From: an uncultured Paenibacillaceae bacterium
GTDB lineage: Bacteria > Bacillota > Bacilli > Aneurinibacillales > Aneurinibacillaceae
Assembly (NCBI GenBank): GCA_946478845.1
Contig: CAMLDI010000001.1
Span: forward strand, 1 to 64,000
Length of the DNA: 64,000 bases
Direction: 5' to 3'
The notes under the pieces are model-generated. The model was not told where the DNA came from and ran no database searches. It saw nothing but the letters and a program-made list of their open reading frames with translations. Both the position numbers and the translations under genes were made by a program. Positions 37,041 to 45,674 of the stretch are shown piece after piece (within the stretch, counting starts at the first letter, position 1; the number at the start of each line of letters is the position of its first letter).

Positions 37041-37080
37041 CTTTTATTCATGATAAGATGGAGGCTGGAGGGGATGAATA

Positions 37081-38853
37081 ATGAACAAAAAGTTAAAAGA
37101 AAAATTAAGCCTCCTACCAGAGCAACCTGGATGTTATTTAATGAAAAACAATGAAGGTACTATTATTTATGTAGGGAAGGCAAAAATATTAAAAAACCGC
37201 GTTCGATCATATTTTACTGGGAGCCATGATGGCAAGACCCAAAGGTTGGTCAGTGAAATTGAGGATTTTGAATATATTGTAACCTCTTCTCCCATGGAAG
37301 CACTTTTATTGGAATGCAATTTAATAAAAAAACATGACCCTCGTTATAACGTCATGTTAAAAGATGATAAATCCTATCCTTACCTTAAAATTACAGGGGA
37401 TAAGCATCCACGATTAGAAGTGACCCGTAAAGTTGAAAGGGATGGGGGAAAGTATTTTGGTCCCTATGCCAATGTTGGCGCTGCCCAACAAACAAAAAAG
37501 TTGTTGGATAAAATCTATCCTCTGCGCAAGTGTAAAAACATACCTAAAAATGTATGCCTTTATTATCATTTAGATCAATGTCTTGCACCATGTATTCATG
37601 AATTGGGTGCAGAAAACTATAAATCAATTGTTGAGGAAATTACCCGTTTTCTTAATGGAAATTATACGGAAATTAGGGATCGCCTTCAGCAAAAAATGGA
37701 GGAAGCTTCTTTCAATTTAGAGTTTGAGAAGGCTAGGGAGTATCGGGATCAAATTTATGGTATTGATGCTGTTGTAGAAAAACAAACGGTAACTTCAACA
37801 GATTCAACAGATCGGGATGTGTGGGGGTATTATATAGAAAATGGGTGGATGAGCATTCAAATCTTTCATGTTCGTCAGGGCAAGTTAATTGAACGGAATG
37901 TTGCTGCATTCCCTTACTATGGAGATGAAAAAGAGGATTTTTACTCCTATTTTACCCAATTTTATTTTGAAGAATCAGTACGGCCTAAGGAAATTCTTTT
38001 GCCCATCGAAGAAGGAACAGAAGGATTACAAGAATGGCTAAATGCCAGATTATTGGTTCCTAAACGAGGAAGCAAGAAAAAATTAATCGATATGGCGATT
38101 GAAAATGCCCGTCTAGCATTAAAGGAAAAGTTTGAATTAATGGCGAGAGATGAAGCACGAACCATTGAAGCGGTAAAAGCAATAGGAAATCGATTAGGAA
38201 TAGGCTATCCCGGGAGAATAGAAGCCTTTGATAATTCAAATATCCAGGGATTAGATCCTGTATCAGCAATGGTTGTTTTTAGAGATGGAAAACCTGATAA
38301 AAAAGAATACAGAAAATATAAAATAAAAACAGTTCAGGGACCAGACGATTACGAATCCATGAGAGAAGTGGTTCGGCGCAGGTATACCAGGGCGTTAAAA
38401 GAAAATCTGGAGTTCCCAGATTTAATCATTGTGGATGGTGGAAAGGGACATATATCCGCTGTAGTAGATGTTTTAGAAAATGAACTTGGGCTATTTATAC
38501 CCGTTTGCGGTTTAGCCAAAGATGAAAAGCATCGTACATCACAATTGCTAATAGGGGATCCTGCTATTGAAGTGCCTTTAAAAAGAGACAGCAATGAATT
38601 TTATTTGCTCCATCGGATCCAGGATGAGGTACACCGTTTTGCCATTACCTTTCATCGAGCCACTAGAGGAAAAAATATGTTGAAATCAAGCTTAGATGAT
38701 ATACCAGGAATCGGGGAAAAAAGAAGAAAACTATTGCTGAAGCATTTTGGGTCCATTAAAAAAATGAAGGAAGCTACCGTGGAGGAATACAGAAAAATAG
38801 GCATTGGCGATAAATTGGCCAGGGAAATCCTTCAACATTTGCGAAATCAATAA
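37081..38853 (+). CDS. uvrC: Excinuclease ABC subunit C
   Basis: Dual-incision nuclease of nucleotide excision repair. 590 residues: the N-terminal GIY-YIG nuclease (about 13-90; GCYLMKN and [10 protein letters not shown]) for the 3' cut, a cysteine patch ([21 protein letters not shown]), a UVR motif (about 200-230), an RNase H-like 5' nuclease domain ([10 protein letters not shown] and IVDGGKGH carry the acidic residues), and C-terminal helix-hairpin-helix motifs ([17 protein letters not shown], about 542-558). GGAGGGGATG lies before the ATG. trxA-uvrC is also the B. subtilis order. Confidence 0.97.
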   Translation: MNKKLKEKLSLLPEQPGCYLMKNNEGTIIYVGKAKILKNRVRSYFTGSHDGKTQRLVSEIEDFEYIVTSSPMEALLLECNLIKKHDPRYNVMLKDDKSYPYLKITGDKHPRLEVTRKVERDGGKYFGPYANVGAAQQTKKLLDKIYPLRKCKNIPKNVCLYYHLDQCLAPCIHELGAENYKSIVEEITRFLNGNYTEIRDRLQQKMEEASFNLEFEKAREYRDQIYGIDAVVEKQTVTSTDSTDRDVWGYYIENGWMSIQIFHVRQGKLIERNVAAFPYYGDEKEDFYSYFTQFYFEESVRPKEILLPIEEGTEGLQEWLNARLLVPKRGSKKKLIDMAIENARLALKEKFELMARDEARTIEAVKAIGNRLGIGYPGRIEAFDNSNIQGLDPVSAMVVFRDGKPDKKEYRKYKIKTVQGPDDYESMREVVRRRYTRALKENLEFPDLIIVDGGKGHISAVVDVLENELGLFIPVCGLAKDEKHRTSQLLIGDPAIEVPLKRDSNEFYLLHRIQDEVHRFAITFHRATRGKNMLKSSLDDIPGIGEKRRKLLLKHFGSIKKMKEATVEEYRKIGIGDKLAREILQHLRNQ

Positions 38854-38887
38854 ACCCCCCCTTTTGTTGAACAAAAGGGGGGGTTCC
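38853..38887. terminator. Hairpin between convergent uvrC and bioY
   Basis: A long near-perfect inverted repeat: AACCCCCCCTTTTGTT followed by AACAAAAGGGGGGGTT. The T-tracts after it are short on both strands (TTCCT / TTTATT), but the stem is strong enough to serve both genes. Confidence 0.7.
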
Positions 38888-38893
38888 TATAAC

Positions 38894-39454
38894 CTAAGCA
38901 GCTTTTTGTTTGGTGCTAGGATAAAGACCGGCCACATGAAGACGGCGACGGATGAGAACACCAAGATAGCAAGCAATTCCGATTTTTAATAAATCAGGGA
39001 GGATAAAGGGAATTATACCAAGAGACATGGCTTTGGCCCAGGTAAGATCCATTAAAAACTTAAGTTGTGTAACACCAATTACATAGACAAAGGCAAGACC
39101 CAGGATATTAATGATTAGAGCCTTTATAAAAGATGGATTCATGCGGTCAATAATGAATCCCATAATAAAAGCGGCAAGGGTGAATCCGATGAGGAAACCC
39201 CCTGTAGGGCCGATTAGTACAGGGAAACCAGCTTTAAAACCGCTGAAAACAGGTACGCCAATGGCACCGATAATGAGATAAAGAAGAATGGCGAAACCGC
39301 CATATCGACCAAGGATGACTGCAGTTAAAGCGATTGCTAAAGTTTGCAGAGTGAAAGGCACTGGACCAATAGGAATAGTAATTTGTGCACAGATTGCTGT
39401 AATTGCAGCAAACAATGCAATTAAAATCATTATTTTCAATTTATGATTTCGCAT
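38894..39454 (-). CDS. bioY: Biotin transporter BioY (ECF S-component)
   Basis: Membrane substrate-binding subunit for biotin uptake, working alone or with the shared EcfAA'T module. 186 residues with about six helices. Family features include PIGPVPFTLQTLAIALTAV (about 26-44), YLIIGAIGVPVFSGFKAG, GPTGGFLIGFTLAAFIMG and the C-terminal helix region DLLKIGIACYLGVLIRRRL. AAGGAGG precedes the ATG. Its promoter overlaps a BirA-type operator, so biotin should repress it. Confidence 0.95.
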   Translation of the reverse strand: MRNHKLKIMILIALFAAITAICAQITIPIGPVPFTLQTLAIALTAVILGRYGGFAILLYLIIGAIGVPVFSGFKAGFPVLIGPTGGFLIGFTLAAFIMGFIIDRMNPSFIKALIINILGLAFVYVIGVTQLKFLMDLTWAKAMSLGIIPFILPDLLKIGIACYLGVLIRRRLHVAGLYPSTKQKAA

Positions 39455-39471
39455 GTTATATCCTCCTTAAA

Positions 39472-39501
39472 TGTAAACCTAAATCATGATAATAGTTTAC
39501 A
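39472..39501 (-). promoter_or_regulatory. BirA operator of bioY
   Basis: The 30-bp site has arms TGTAAAC (39472-39478) and GTTTACA (39495-39501). The same layout lies before bioB (44487-44516). In Bacillus, BirA with biotinyl-AMP binds TGTAAACC-type half-sites with this spacing. It covers the -10 of the bioY promoter. Confidence 0.88.
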
Positions 39502-39523
39502 AAGGAAGTGTTTTGTTTGTCAA
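39494..39523 (-). promoter_or_regulatory. Promoter of bioY
   Basis: On the minus strand: TTGACA (plus 39518-39523), an 18-nt spacer, TAAACT (plus 39494-39499, within the BirA operator). Confidence 0.75.
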
Positions 39524-39525
39524 TG

Positions 39526-39554
39526 TTGACATTATATTTTAAACAACGTACTAT
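39526..39554 (+). promoter_or_regulatory. Promoter of the S-box-metX unit
   Basis: TTGACA (39526-39531), a 17-nt spacer, TACTAT (39549-39554). Its -35 lies 2 bp from the -35 of the divergent bioY promoter. Confidence 0.7.
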
Positions 39555-39578
39555 GAATATAATAATAAATCGAAATAG

Positions 39579-39740
39579 CTCTTATCTAGAGAGGTGGAGG
39601 GACTGGCCCGATGAAGCCCGGCAACCCCGCATATGCGGATCAGGTGCCAATTCCAGCAGAACCGATGTGTTCTGGGAGATAAGAGGAGGGTAATGGTAAA
39701 GGTGCGCCTCTTCTATCTTGGAGAGGGGCTTTTTTTGTGC
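39579..39740 (+). promoter_or_regulatory. SAM-I (S-box) riboswitch with terminator
   Basis: The P1 strand CTCTTATCTAGAG pairs with GGGAGATAAGAG (39673-39684). The conserved core GAGGTGGAGGGACTGGCCCG, GATGAAGCCCGGCAACC, AGGTGCCAATTCCAGCAGA is intact. The downstream terminator GCGCCTCT / AGAGGGGCTTTTTTT spans 39704-39737. High SAM should terminate transcription before metX. Confidence 0.97.
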
Positions 39741-39786
39741 GAAGAAGTGTTTTAATTGGGTCCGGGGAAAGGAGTGAACCTGTTGA

Positions 39787-40908
39787 ATGGAACGCATGTT
39801 TAGTATGAATGAGGTAACCCTGGAATCAGGCAATCAGTTACGAAATGTAGAAGTAGCCTATGAAACCTATGGGACTTTAAATAGAGAAAAAAATAATGCA
39901 ATTCTTGTATGCCATGCATTAACAGGAAATGCCCATGTAGTGGGCGATGATGAAATCCCAGGTTGGTGGGAAGGTCTCATTGGCCCAGGTGGATATATTG
40001 ATACGGAAAAATATTTTGTGATTTGTACAAATGTTCTAGGAGGGTGTTCTGGAACGACAGGGCCGGCTAATAGTAATCCTGATACGGGAATTCCCTATGG
40101 AGGGGATTTTCCTGTTGTAACCATACGGGATATGGTTCAGGTGCAGTATAACCTGATAAAGCATTTAGGAATTGATAAATTATTTGCCATTATTGGGGGT
40201 TCCATGGGCGGAATGCAAGTGATGGAATGGGCGGTTATGTACCCAGAGATGGCTTATTCGTTAATTCCCATTGCCACCTGTGCCCGTTTATCTGCAGTTG
40301 CTATTTCCTATAATGATGTAGGGAGACAGGCAATTCTTGCAGATCCAAATTGGAATAATGGGCATTATTATCCTGGATTAGGCCCTGTTCAAGGGTTATC
40401 CATTGCCCGGATGCTTGGGATGATTACATACCGAACATCTGAATTATTTGAGCAACGGTTTGGCAGAAGATTGAAAGATGATACAGCATTAACGGAATTT
40501 GATTCCACATTCCAGATTGAAGGGTATCTTCGTTACCAGGGAACAAAATTAGTGGAACGTTTTGATGCCAATAGTTACCTTTATTTATTGAAAGCCATGG
40601 ATACCCATGATATTGGCCGGGGCCGGGGAGGAATAGAAAGGGTATTAGAACGGGTACAAGCCAATGTTCTTTCTATTGCCATATCCAGGGATTTGCTTTA
40701 TCCAGCTGATCATCAAGAAGAACTGGTAAATATATTAAAGAAAAATGGAAAGAATGTCGAATATCATTATATTGATTCCATTTATGGCCATGATGGATTC
40801 CTGGTTGAGTTTGCTAAATTAGGGCCAATTGTTAAAGATTTTATGGAAAAACAATGTCAAGATTTATTGACAGATACACCATGTTTGCAAAATGATTCTA
40901 ATTTTTAA
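39787..40908 (+). CDS. metX: Homoserine O-acetyltransferase
   Basis: Transfers an acyl group from acyl-CoA (normally acetyl-CoA) to homoserine for methionine synthesis. Alpha/beta-hydrolase fold, 373 residues. The nucleophile Ser139 lies in GGSMGGMQ, Asp in SRDLLYP, and His335 in YGHDGFL; CHALTGNAHV (about 43-52) forms the oxyanion side. Acetyl versus succinyl preference is not decidable here. AAAGGAG lies 12 nt before the ATG. It is controlled by the S-box leader immediately upstream, which supports a methionine role. Confidence 0.94.
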   Translation: MERMFSMNEVTLESGNQLRNVEVAYETYGTLNREKNNAILVCHALTGNAHVVGDDEIPGWWEGLIGPGGYIDTEKYFVICTNVLGGCSGTTGPANSNPDTGIPYGGDFPVVTIRDMVQVQYNLIKHLGIDKLFAIIGGSMGGMQVMEWAVMYPEMAYSLIPIATCARLSAVAISYNDVGRQAILADPNWNNGHYYPGLGPVQGLSIARMLGMITYRTSELFEQRFGRRLKDDTALTEFDSTFQIEGYLRYQGTKLVERFDANSYLYLLKAMDTHDIGRGRGGIERVLERVQANVLSIAISRDLLYPADHQEELVNILKKNGKNVEYHYIDSIYGHDGFLVEFAKLGPIVKDFMEKQCQDLLTDTPCLQNDSNF

Positions 40909-40948
40909 AAATATTAATATTTAATTCGACAAATCTCAACTTGTTACC

Positions 40949-40977
40949 TTGACGCTTTTTAGCACAAAGGGTAAAAT
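40949..40977 (+). promoter_or_regulatory. Promoter of sdhCAB
   Basis: TTGACG (40949-40954), a 17-nt spacer, TAAAAT (40972-40977), giving a leader of about 190 nt before sdhC. Confidence 0.7.
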
Positions 40978-41008
40978 AAATCTGTCACAAAGTATTCACT
41001 TTATATTG

Positions 41009-41027
41009 GCTTCCAATGGAAGCTTTT
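41009..41027 (+). terminator. Short hairpin with T-run in the sdh leader
   Basis: GCTTCC (41009-41014), 3-nt loop, GGAAGC (41018-41023), then TTTTATTC. It lies downstream of the predicted sdh promoter, so it could be an attenuator, or alternatively the terminator of metX if the promoter call is wrong. Confidence 0.45.
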
Positions 41028-41106
41028 ATTCTTGTTTATAACTAAAATCGTAACAAATATAAAGGGGGAATTACGAGAGGTAGGGATTATCAAGGAGAGA
41101 TATGTA

Positions 41107-41157
41107 GTGGAGTGTGTCATTAAAGAAAAATTATCAGGAGTTCATGTACATCACTAA
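41107..41157 (+). CDS. Possible 16-codon leader peptide before sdhC
   Basis: GTG at 41107 has AAGGAGAG 7 nt upstream and a TAA stop 17 nt before the sdhC ATG. The product would be MECVIKEKLSGVHVHH. It has a better-placed ribosome binding site than chance would suggest, but no homology is known to me. It might couple translation into sdhC or be incidental. Confidence 0.3.
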   Translation: MECVIKEKLSGVHVHH

Positions 41158-41174
41158 AGGGGGGAACCACGCAG

Positions 41175-41825
41175 ATGACCAAACATCGTCATTTTTTCAA
41201 TCGTAAACTGCACTCTTTACTCGGTATCATACCAGTAGGAGCATTCCTGTTTGTTCACTTGCTAACAAACTATTATGCAACTCGGGGTGAATCCGCTTTC
41301 AATGAACGTGTAGAAATGATGGAATCACTGCCATTTCTTGCGATAATTGAAATTTTATTCATTTTTGTTCCATTATTATACCATGCTATTTATGGATTAT
41401 ATGTTGCATTCCAGGCTAAGAATAATGTAGCTAACTTCGGATTCTTCCGTAACCTTATGTTTATGTTACAACGTTTTACTGGTGTAATTACCTTGATCTT
41501 CGTTGCATGGCACGTTTGGGAAACCAAACTTCAACTTGTTCTTGGTAACGTAGAAGCAACTGGACTCTTTAAATTAATGAACGAAATTCTTGCAAATCCG
41601 TTCATGTTAACTTTCTATATCGTTGGACTTCTTTCTGCAGTATTCCATTTGGCAAACGGCCTCTGGAGCTTTGCTGTTAGCTGGGGAATCACAATTGGCC
41701 CACGTGCCCAACGTATTTCAACATATGTGTCCATGATTATCTTTGTGCTTATCTCAGTTATGGGATTAATGGCTCTTTTCGCTTTTGCGAATCCGAGTGA
41801 TGTAGCCCAAGCAATTCAGCGATAG
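41175..41825 (+). CDS. sdhC: Succinate dehydrogenase cytochrome b558 subunit
   Basis: Membrane anchor of complex II; binds two b-type hemes and menaquinone. 216 residues with five helices (about 12-32, 55-75, 92-115, 136-160, 180-205). Candidate axial His residues are seen in KLHSLLGI, FVHLLTNY, LLYHAIYGL, AWHVWET and VFHLANGL. AAGGGGGG lies before the ATG. It leads sdhCAB, the Bacillus-type order with a single large anchor subunit. Confidence 0.95.
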   Translation: MTKHRHFFNRKLHSLLGIIPVGAFLFVHLLTNYYATRGESAFNERVEMMESLPFLAIIEILFIFVPLLYHAIYGLYVAFQAKNNVANFGFFRNLMFMLQRFTGVITLIFVAWHVWETKLQLVLGNVEATGLFKLMNEILANPFMLTFYIVGLLSAVFHLANGLWSFAVSWGITIGPRAQRISTYVSMIIFVLISVMGLMALFAFANPSDVAQAIQR

Positions 41826-41837
41826 GAGGTTAAGAGC

Positions 41838-43613
41838 ATGAGTAATGGAAAAATTATCGTAGTCGGGGGCGGTCTTGCTGGGTTAATGGCTACCATTAAA
41901 GCGGCTGAGGCTGGCGTTCCTGTTGAACTGTTTTCTTTAGTTCCTGTAAAACGTTCTCACTCCGTTTGTGCACAAGGCGGTATTAACGGAGCTGTAAATA
42001 CAAAAGGTGAAGGGGATTCTCCATGGATCCACTTTGACGATACTGTATACGGTGGGGACTTCCTTGCGAACCAACCACCTGTAAAAGCAATGTGTGATGC
42101 TGCACCTGGCATCATTAATATGTTTGACCGTATGGGTGTAATGTTTAACCGTACTCCAGAAGGTTTGCTTGACTTCCGCCGTTTTGGTGGCACACAACAT
42201 CACCGTACCGCTTTCGCTGGTGCAACTACTGGACAACAACTTCTTTATGCGTTGGACGAGCAGGTTCGCCGTTGGGAAGTAAATGGTCTTGTAACGAAGT
42301 ATGAAGGATGGGAATTCCTTTCTGCTATTATTGATGAAGAAGGAGTTTGCCGTGGGATTGTAGCCCAAGACCTTCGTTCCATGGAAGTAAAATCTTTCCG
42401 TGCTGATGCGGTAATTCTTGCTACTGGCGGTCCTGGAATTATCTTCGGTAAATCTACCAACTCTGTAATCAATACTGCAACTGCAGCATCTGCTGTTTAT
42501 CAACAAGGGGCAATCTATGCAAATGGGGAGTTCATTCAAATTCACCCAACTGCAATCCCTGGCGATGATAAAAACCGCTTAATGTCTGAATCTGCACGTG
42601 GTGAAGGTGGACGTGTTTGGACATATAAAGATGGTAAACCATGGTACTTCTTAGAAGAAAAATATCCTGCATATGGTAACCTTGTTCCTCGGGATATTGC
42701 AACCCGTGAAATCTTCCATGTATGCGTTGACTTAGGTCTTGGCGTAGATGGTGAAAATAAAGTATTCCTTGACCTTTCTCATAAAGATCCACATGAATTG
42801 GATGTAAAACTTGGTGGCATCATCGAAATTTACGAAAAATTCGTTGGGGATGACCCGAAAAAAGTTCCAATGAAAATCTTCCCAGGTGTTCACTACTCCA
42901 TGGGCGGTCTGTGGGTAGATTACAACCAAATGACCAACATTCCAGGTCTCTTTGCAGCTGGGGAATGTGATTACTCTCAACACGGTGCAAACCGTCTTGG
43001 CGCTAACTCACTTCTTTCTGCTGTATTCGGTGGTATGGTTGCAGGTCCAAAAGCCATTGAATATGTTAACGGCTTAAGCAAATCTAGCGCAGATTTATCT
43101 GATGCTGTATTCAATGCTCAAGTGGCTAAGGAACAAGCTAAATATGACCGCATCACCAAAATGAGCGGAAATGAAAATGCTTATGTTCTTCATAAAGAAC
43201 TTGGCGAATGGATGACCAAAAACGTTACTGTTGTACGTTATAACGATCGTCTCCAACAAACTGATGAGAAGATTCAAGAATTAATGCAACGTTACCAAAA
43301 TATCAACATCAATGATATGGCTAAATGGAGCAATAACGGTGCATCCTTCACTCGTCAACTTTGGAACATGCTTGCTCTTGCCCGTGTAATTACTTTAGGT
43401 GCATTAAATCGTAACGAAAGCCGTGGGGCTCACTATAAACCAGATTTCCCAGAACGTGATGATGCGAACTTTCTCAAAACTACAATGGCGAAATTTAATA
43501 ATATTACTTTCGCTCCAGAAATTAGTTATGAAGATGTTGATGTTTCCTTAATCAAACCTCGTAAACGTGACTACTCTAAGAAACACGAAGTAGAAGAAAA
43601 GAAAGAGGTGTAA
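41838..43613 (+). CDS. sdhA: Succinate dehydrogenase flavoprotein subunit
   Basis: Oxidises succinate to fumarate in the citric acid cycle with covalently bound FAD. 591 residues. The dinucleotide motif GGGLAGLMA is at 7-15, the flavin-linking His is in KRSHSVCAQGGING (about 34-47), and the active-site region is FIQIHPTAIPG and MSESARGEGGRVW (about 247-259). The C-terminal helical domain follows. AGGAGG lies 8-9 nt before the ATG. Codon choice in sdhCAB is visibly biased toward C-ending codons, as in highly expressed genes. Confidence 0.97.
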   Translation: MSNGKIIVVGGGLAGLMATIKAAEAGVPVELFSLVPVKRSHSVCAQGGINGAVNTKGEGDSPWIHFDDTVYGGDFLANQPPVKAMCDAAPGIINMFDRMGVMFNRTPEGLLDFRRFGGTQHHRTAFAGATTGQQLLYALDEQVRRWEVNGLVTKYEGWEFLSAIIDEEGVCRGIVAQDLRSMEVKSFRADAVILATGGPGIIFGKSTNSVINTATAASAVYQQGAIYANGEFIQIHPTAIPGDDKNRLMSESARGEGGRVWTYKDGKPWYFLEEKYPAYGNLVPRDIATREIFHVCVDLGLGVDGENKVFLDLSHKDPHELDVKLGGIIEIYEKFVGDDPKKVPMKIFPGVHYSMGGLWVDYNQMTNIPGLFAAGECDYSQHGANRLGANSLLSAVFGGMVAGPKAIEYVNGLSKSSADLSDAVFNAQVAKEQAKYDRITKMSGNENAYVLHKELGEWMTKNVTVVRYNDRLQQTDEKIQELMQRYQNININDMAKWSNNGASFTRQLWNMLALARVITLGALNRNESRGAHYKPDFPERDDANFLKTTMAKFNNITFAPEISYEDVDVSLIKPRKRDYSKKHEVEEKKEV

Positions 43614-43620
43614 TTAGTCC

Positions 43621-44370
43621 ATGGCTGAAAAAACTATTCATCTGATTATTACCCGTCAAGATGGCCCGGATGCAACGCCTTACAAAGAAGAGTTTAAAAT
43701 TCCATATCGTCCGAACATGAACGTAATCGGTTGCTTAATGGAAATCCAACGCAATCCAGTCAACGCTCAAGGTAAAAAAGTTGCTCCTGTTGTTTGGGAA
43801 ATGAACTGCCTTGAAGAAGTTTGCGGTGCTTGTTCAATGGTGATCAATGGTAAACCTCGCCAATCTTGTACGGCTCTTATCGACAACTTAGAACAACCAA
43901 TTAGCTTGGCGCCTATGGCTACATTCCCAGTTATGCGTGACCTTGCTGTAGACCGTAGCCGTATGTTTGATGCTCTTAAACGAGTAAAAGCATGGATTCC
44001 AATCGATGGAACTTACGAACTTGGGCCAGGACCACGTATGCCTGAAAGAGATCGCCAATGGGCTTATGAATTATCCCGTTGCATGACTTGCGGTTGCTGC
44101 CTTGAAGCTTGTCCAAACGTAAATGATAAATCTCCATTTATCGGTGCTTTCGCTGTTTCTCAAGTGCGTCTCTTCAATGAACATCCAACTGGACAAATGA
44201 ACAAAGAAGAACGTCTTGAAGGATTAATGGGTGAAGGTGGCGTTACCGATTGTGGTAACTCTCAAAACTGTGTACAAGTGTGTCCGAAGGGTATTCCGCT
44301 TACCACTTCTATCGCAGATATGAACCGTGCGACTACTTTGTATGCCATTAAAAACTTCTTCCGCAGCTAA
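43621..44370 (+). CDS. sdhB: Succinate dehydrogenase iron-sulfur subunit
   Basis: Passes electrons from FAD to heme and quinone through three Fe-S clusters. 249 residues. The N-terminal plant-type 2Fe-2S domain has cysteines in CLEEVCGACSMV and RQSC (about 62-82). The C-terminal domain has CMTCGCCLEACP (4Fe-4S) and CGNSQNCVQVCPKG (3Fe-4S region). It starts 7 nt after sdhA. A terminator follows. Confidence 0.97.
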   Translation: MAEKTIHLIITRQDGPDATPYKEEFKIPYRPNMNVIGCLMEIQRNPVNAQGKKVAPVVWEMNCLEEVCGACSMVINGKPRQSCTALIDNLEQPISLAPMATFPVMRDLAVDRSRMFDALKRVKAWIPIDGTYELGPGPRMPERDRQWAYELSRCMTCGCCLEACPNVNDKSPFIGAFAVSQVRLFNEHPTGQMNKEERLEGLMGEGGVTDCGNSQNCVQVCPKGIPLTTSIADMNRATTLYAIKNFFRS

Positions 44371-44390
44371 TCTATTTAAATCAATCTATT

Positions 44391-44421
44391 AAAAAGTGAC
44401 CCTTTATGGGTCACTTTTTTT
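44391..44421 (+). terminator. Terminator of sdhCAB
   Basis: AAAAAGTGACCC (44391-44402), loop TTTAT, GGGTCACTTTTTTT (44408-44421). Confidence 0.95.
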
Positions 44422-44453
44422 ATGCTAATTGTTAACCTTATATACAACACTTG

Positions 44454-44483
44454 TTGACAAATTGGACTTTCCCTAACTATAAT
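44454..44483 (+). promoter_or_regulatory. Promoter of bioB
   Basis: TTGACA (44454-44459), an 18-nt spacer, TATAAT (44478-44483). Both hexamers are consensus. Confidence 0.88.
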
Positions 44484-44486
44484 TAA

Positions 44487-44516
44487 TGTAAACCATCTTA
44501 TAAATATAGGTTAACA
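44487..44516 (+). promoter_or_regulatory. BirA operator of bioB
   Basis: TGTAAACC (44487-44494) and GGTTAACA (44509-44516) form a 30-bp site just after the -10 box, matching the bioY operator in size and arms. Biotin repression of bioB is expected. Confidence 0.9.
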
Positions 44517-44543
44517 ATAAATAGATTAGGGGATGAACCTTTT

Positions 44544-45545
44544 ATGTCCATTGAAACACAAGAGAAAGTTGATTTATTTGCTTTAGCACAAGAAGTTATT
44601 GGCGGGAAAATCATTTCTAAAGAAGAAGCTTTAGCTATTTTACATACACCTGATTCACAAATTCTTCCTCTTCTTCATGCGGCTTATCAAATTCGCCATT
44701 ATTATTATGGAAATAAAGTAAAATTAAACATGATTATTAATGCGAAAAGCGGCCATTGTTCAGAAGACTGTGGGTACTGTTCCCAGTCCATGGTATCTAC
44801 CGCACCAGTCGAAAAATATCCATTGCTTGAGAGAAAGTCGATCCTTGAAGGTGCACGGAAAGCAAAAGATTTAAAAGCAGGTACTTATTGCATTGTAACC
44901 AGTGGTAAAAAACCAACGAACCGTGAAGTCGACGAAGTAATTGAAGCAATTAAAGAAATTAAAGCAACAATGAGCATCAACGTTTGCGCATGTTTAGGCC
45001 TAATTACTCCAGAACAGGCAAAGCGTATCAAAGAAGCAGGCTGTGACCGTTTCAACCATAACATTAATACAACGGCGGAACATTATAGTAAAGTCGCTAC
45101 CACCCATACTTACCAGGATCGGCTTGATACGTTGAACATTATTAAAGAAGCAGGAATGTCTCCTTGCTCTGGCGTCATCATTGGATTAGGTGAAACAGAA
45201 GAACAAGTGGTGGATATGGCCTTTGAATTAAAAGAGGTGGATCCCCAATCAATTCCTGTTAATTTCTTAAATCCTATTCCAGGAACGCCAATGGAGAATT
45301 TACGAGATAATAACCCAATGAAGTCTTTGAAAGTCCTTGCTTTGTTCCGATTTGTTAATCCAACAAAAGAAATCCGCATTTCTGGGGGACGGGAAGTGAA
45401 TTTAAACACATTGCAACCTATGGGATTATTTGCGGCAAACTCTATTTTTGTTGGGGATTATTTGACGACCGATGGACAGCAAGTAAGCATTGACCATCAA
45501 ATGATTAAAGACTTAGGCTTTGAAATCGAAGAAGTAGTAGAATAA
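44544..45545 (+). CDS. bioB: Biotin synthase
   Basis: Radical SAM enzyme inserting sulfur into dethiobiotin. 333 residues. The 4Fe-4S cysteines are C72, C76 and C79 (HCSEDCGYC). The 2Fe-2S ligands are expected at Cys residues in TYCIVTSGK, NVCACLG and the later SPCSGVIIGLG strand, with the conserved Arg in the terminal REVNL. A TAGGGGATG ribosome binding site lies before the ATG. No other bio genes flank it; only bioY elsewhere in the window shares its operator. Confidence 0.96.
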   Translation: MSIETQEKVDLFALAQEVIGGKIISKEEALAILHTPDSQILPLLHAAYQIRHYYYGNKVKLNMIINAKSGHCSEDCGYCSQSMVSTAPVEKYPLLERKSILEGARKAKDLKAGTYCIVTSGKKPTNREVDEVIEAIKEIKATMSINVCACLGLITPEQAKRIKEAGCDRFNHNINTTAEHYSKVATTHTYQDRLDTLNIIKEAGMSPCSGVIIGLGETEEQVVDMAFELKEVDPQSIPVNFLNPIPGTPMENLRDNNPMKSLKVLALFRFVNPTKEIRISGGREVNLNTLQPMGLFAANSIFVGDYLTTDGQQVSIDHQMIKDLGFEIEEVVE

Positions 45546-45560
45546 TATAGTGATTATACA

Positions 45561-45588
45561 GGGCTGCCCTTCGTGGGGCAGTCCTTTT
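45561..45588 (+). terminator. Terminator of bioB
   Basis: GGGCTGCCC (45561-45569), loop TTCGT, GGGGCAGTCC (45575-45584), then TTTTG. Confidence 0.85.
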
Positions 45589-45674
45589 GTTTATGGTTAA
45601 ATTTTCCGAAATTTATGATAAAATAATGTGATAAATAAACAAAAATTACATGGATTTGGAAAGGAGAACATTCA

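Noticed and set aside
41937..42545. 202-codon open frame opposite sdhA
   Set aside because: Antisense to a certain gene with strong codon bias, which often leaves the other strand open; no ribosome binding site or recognisable protein.
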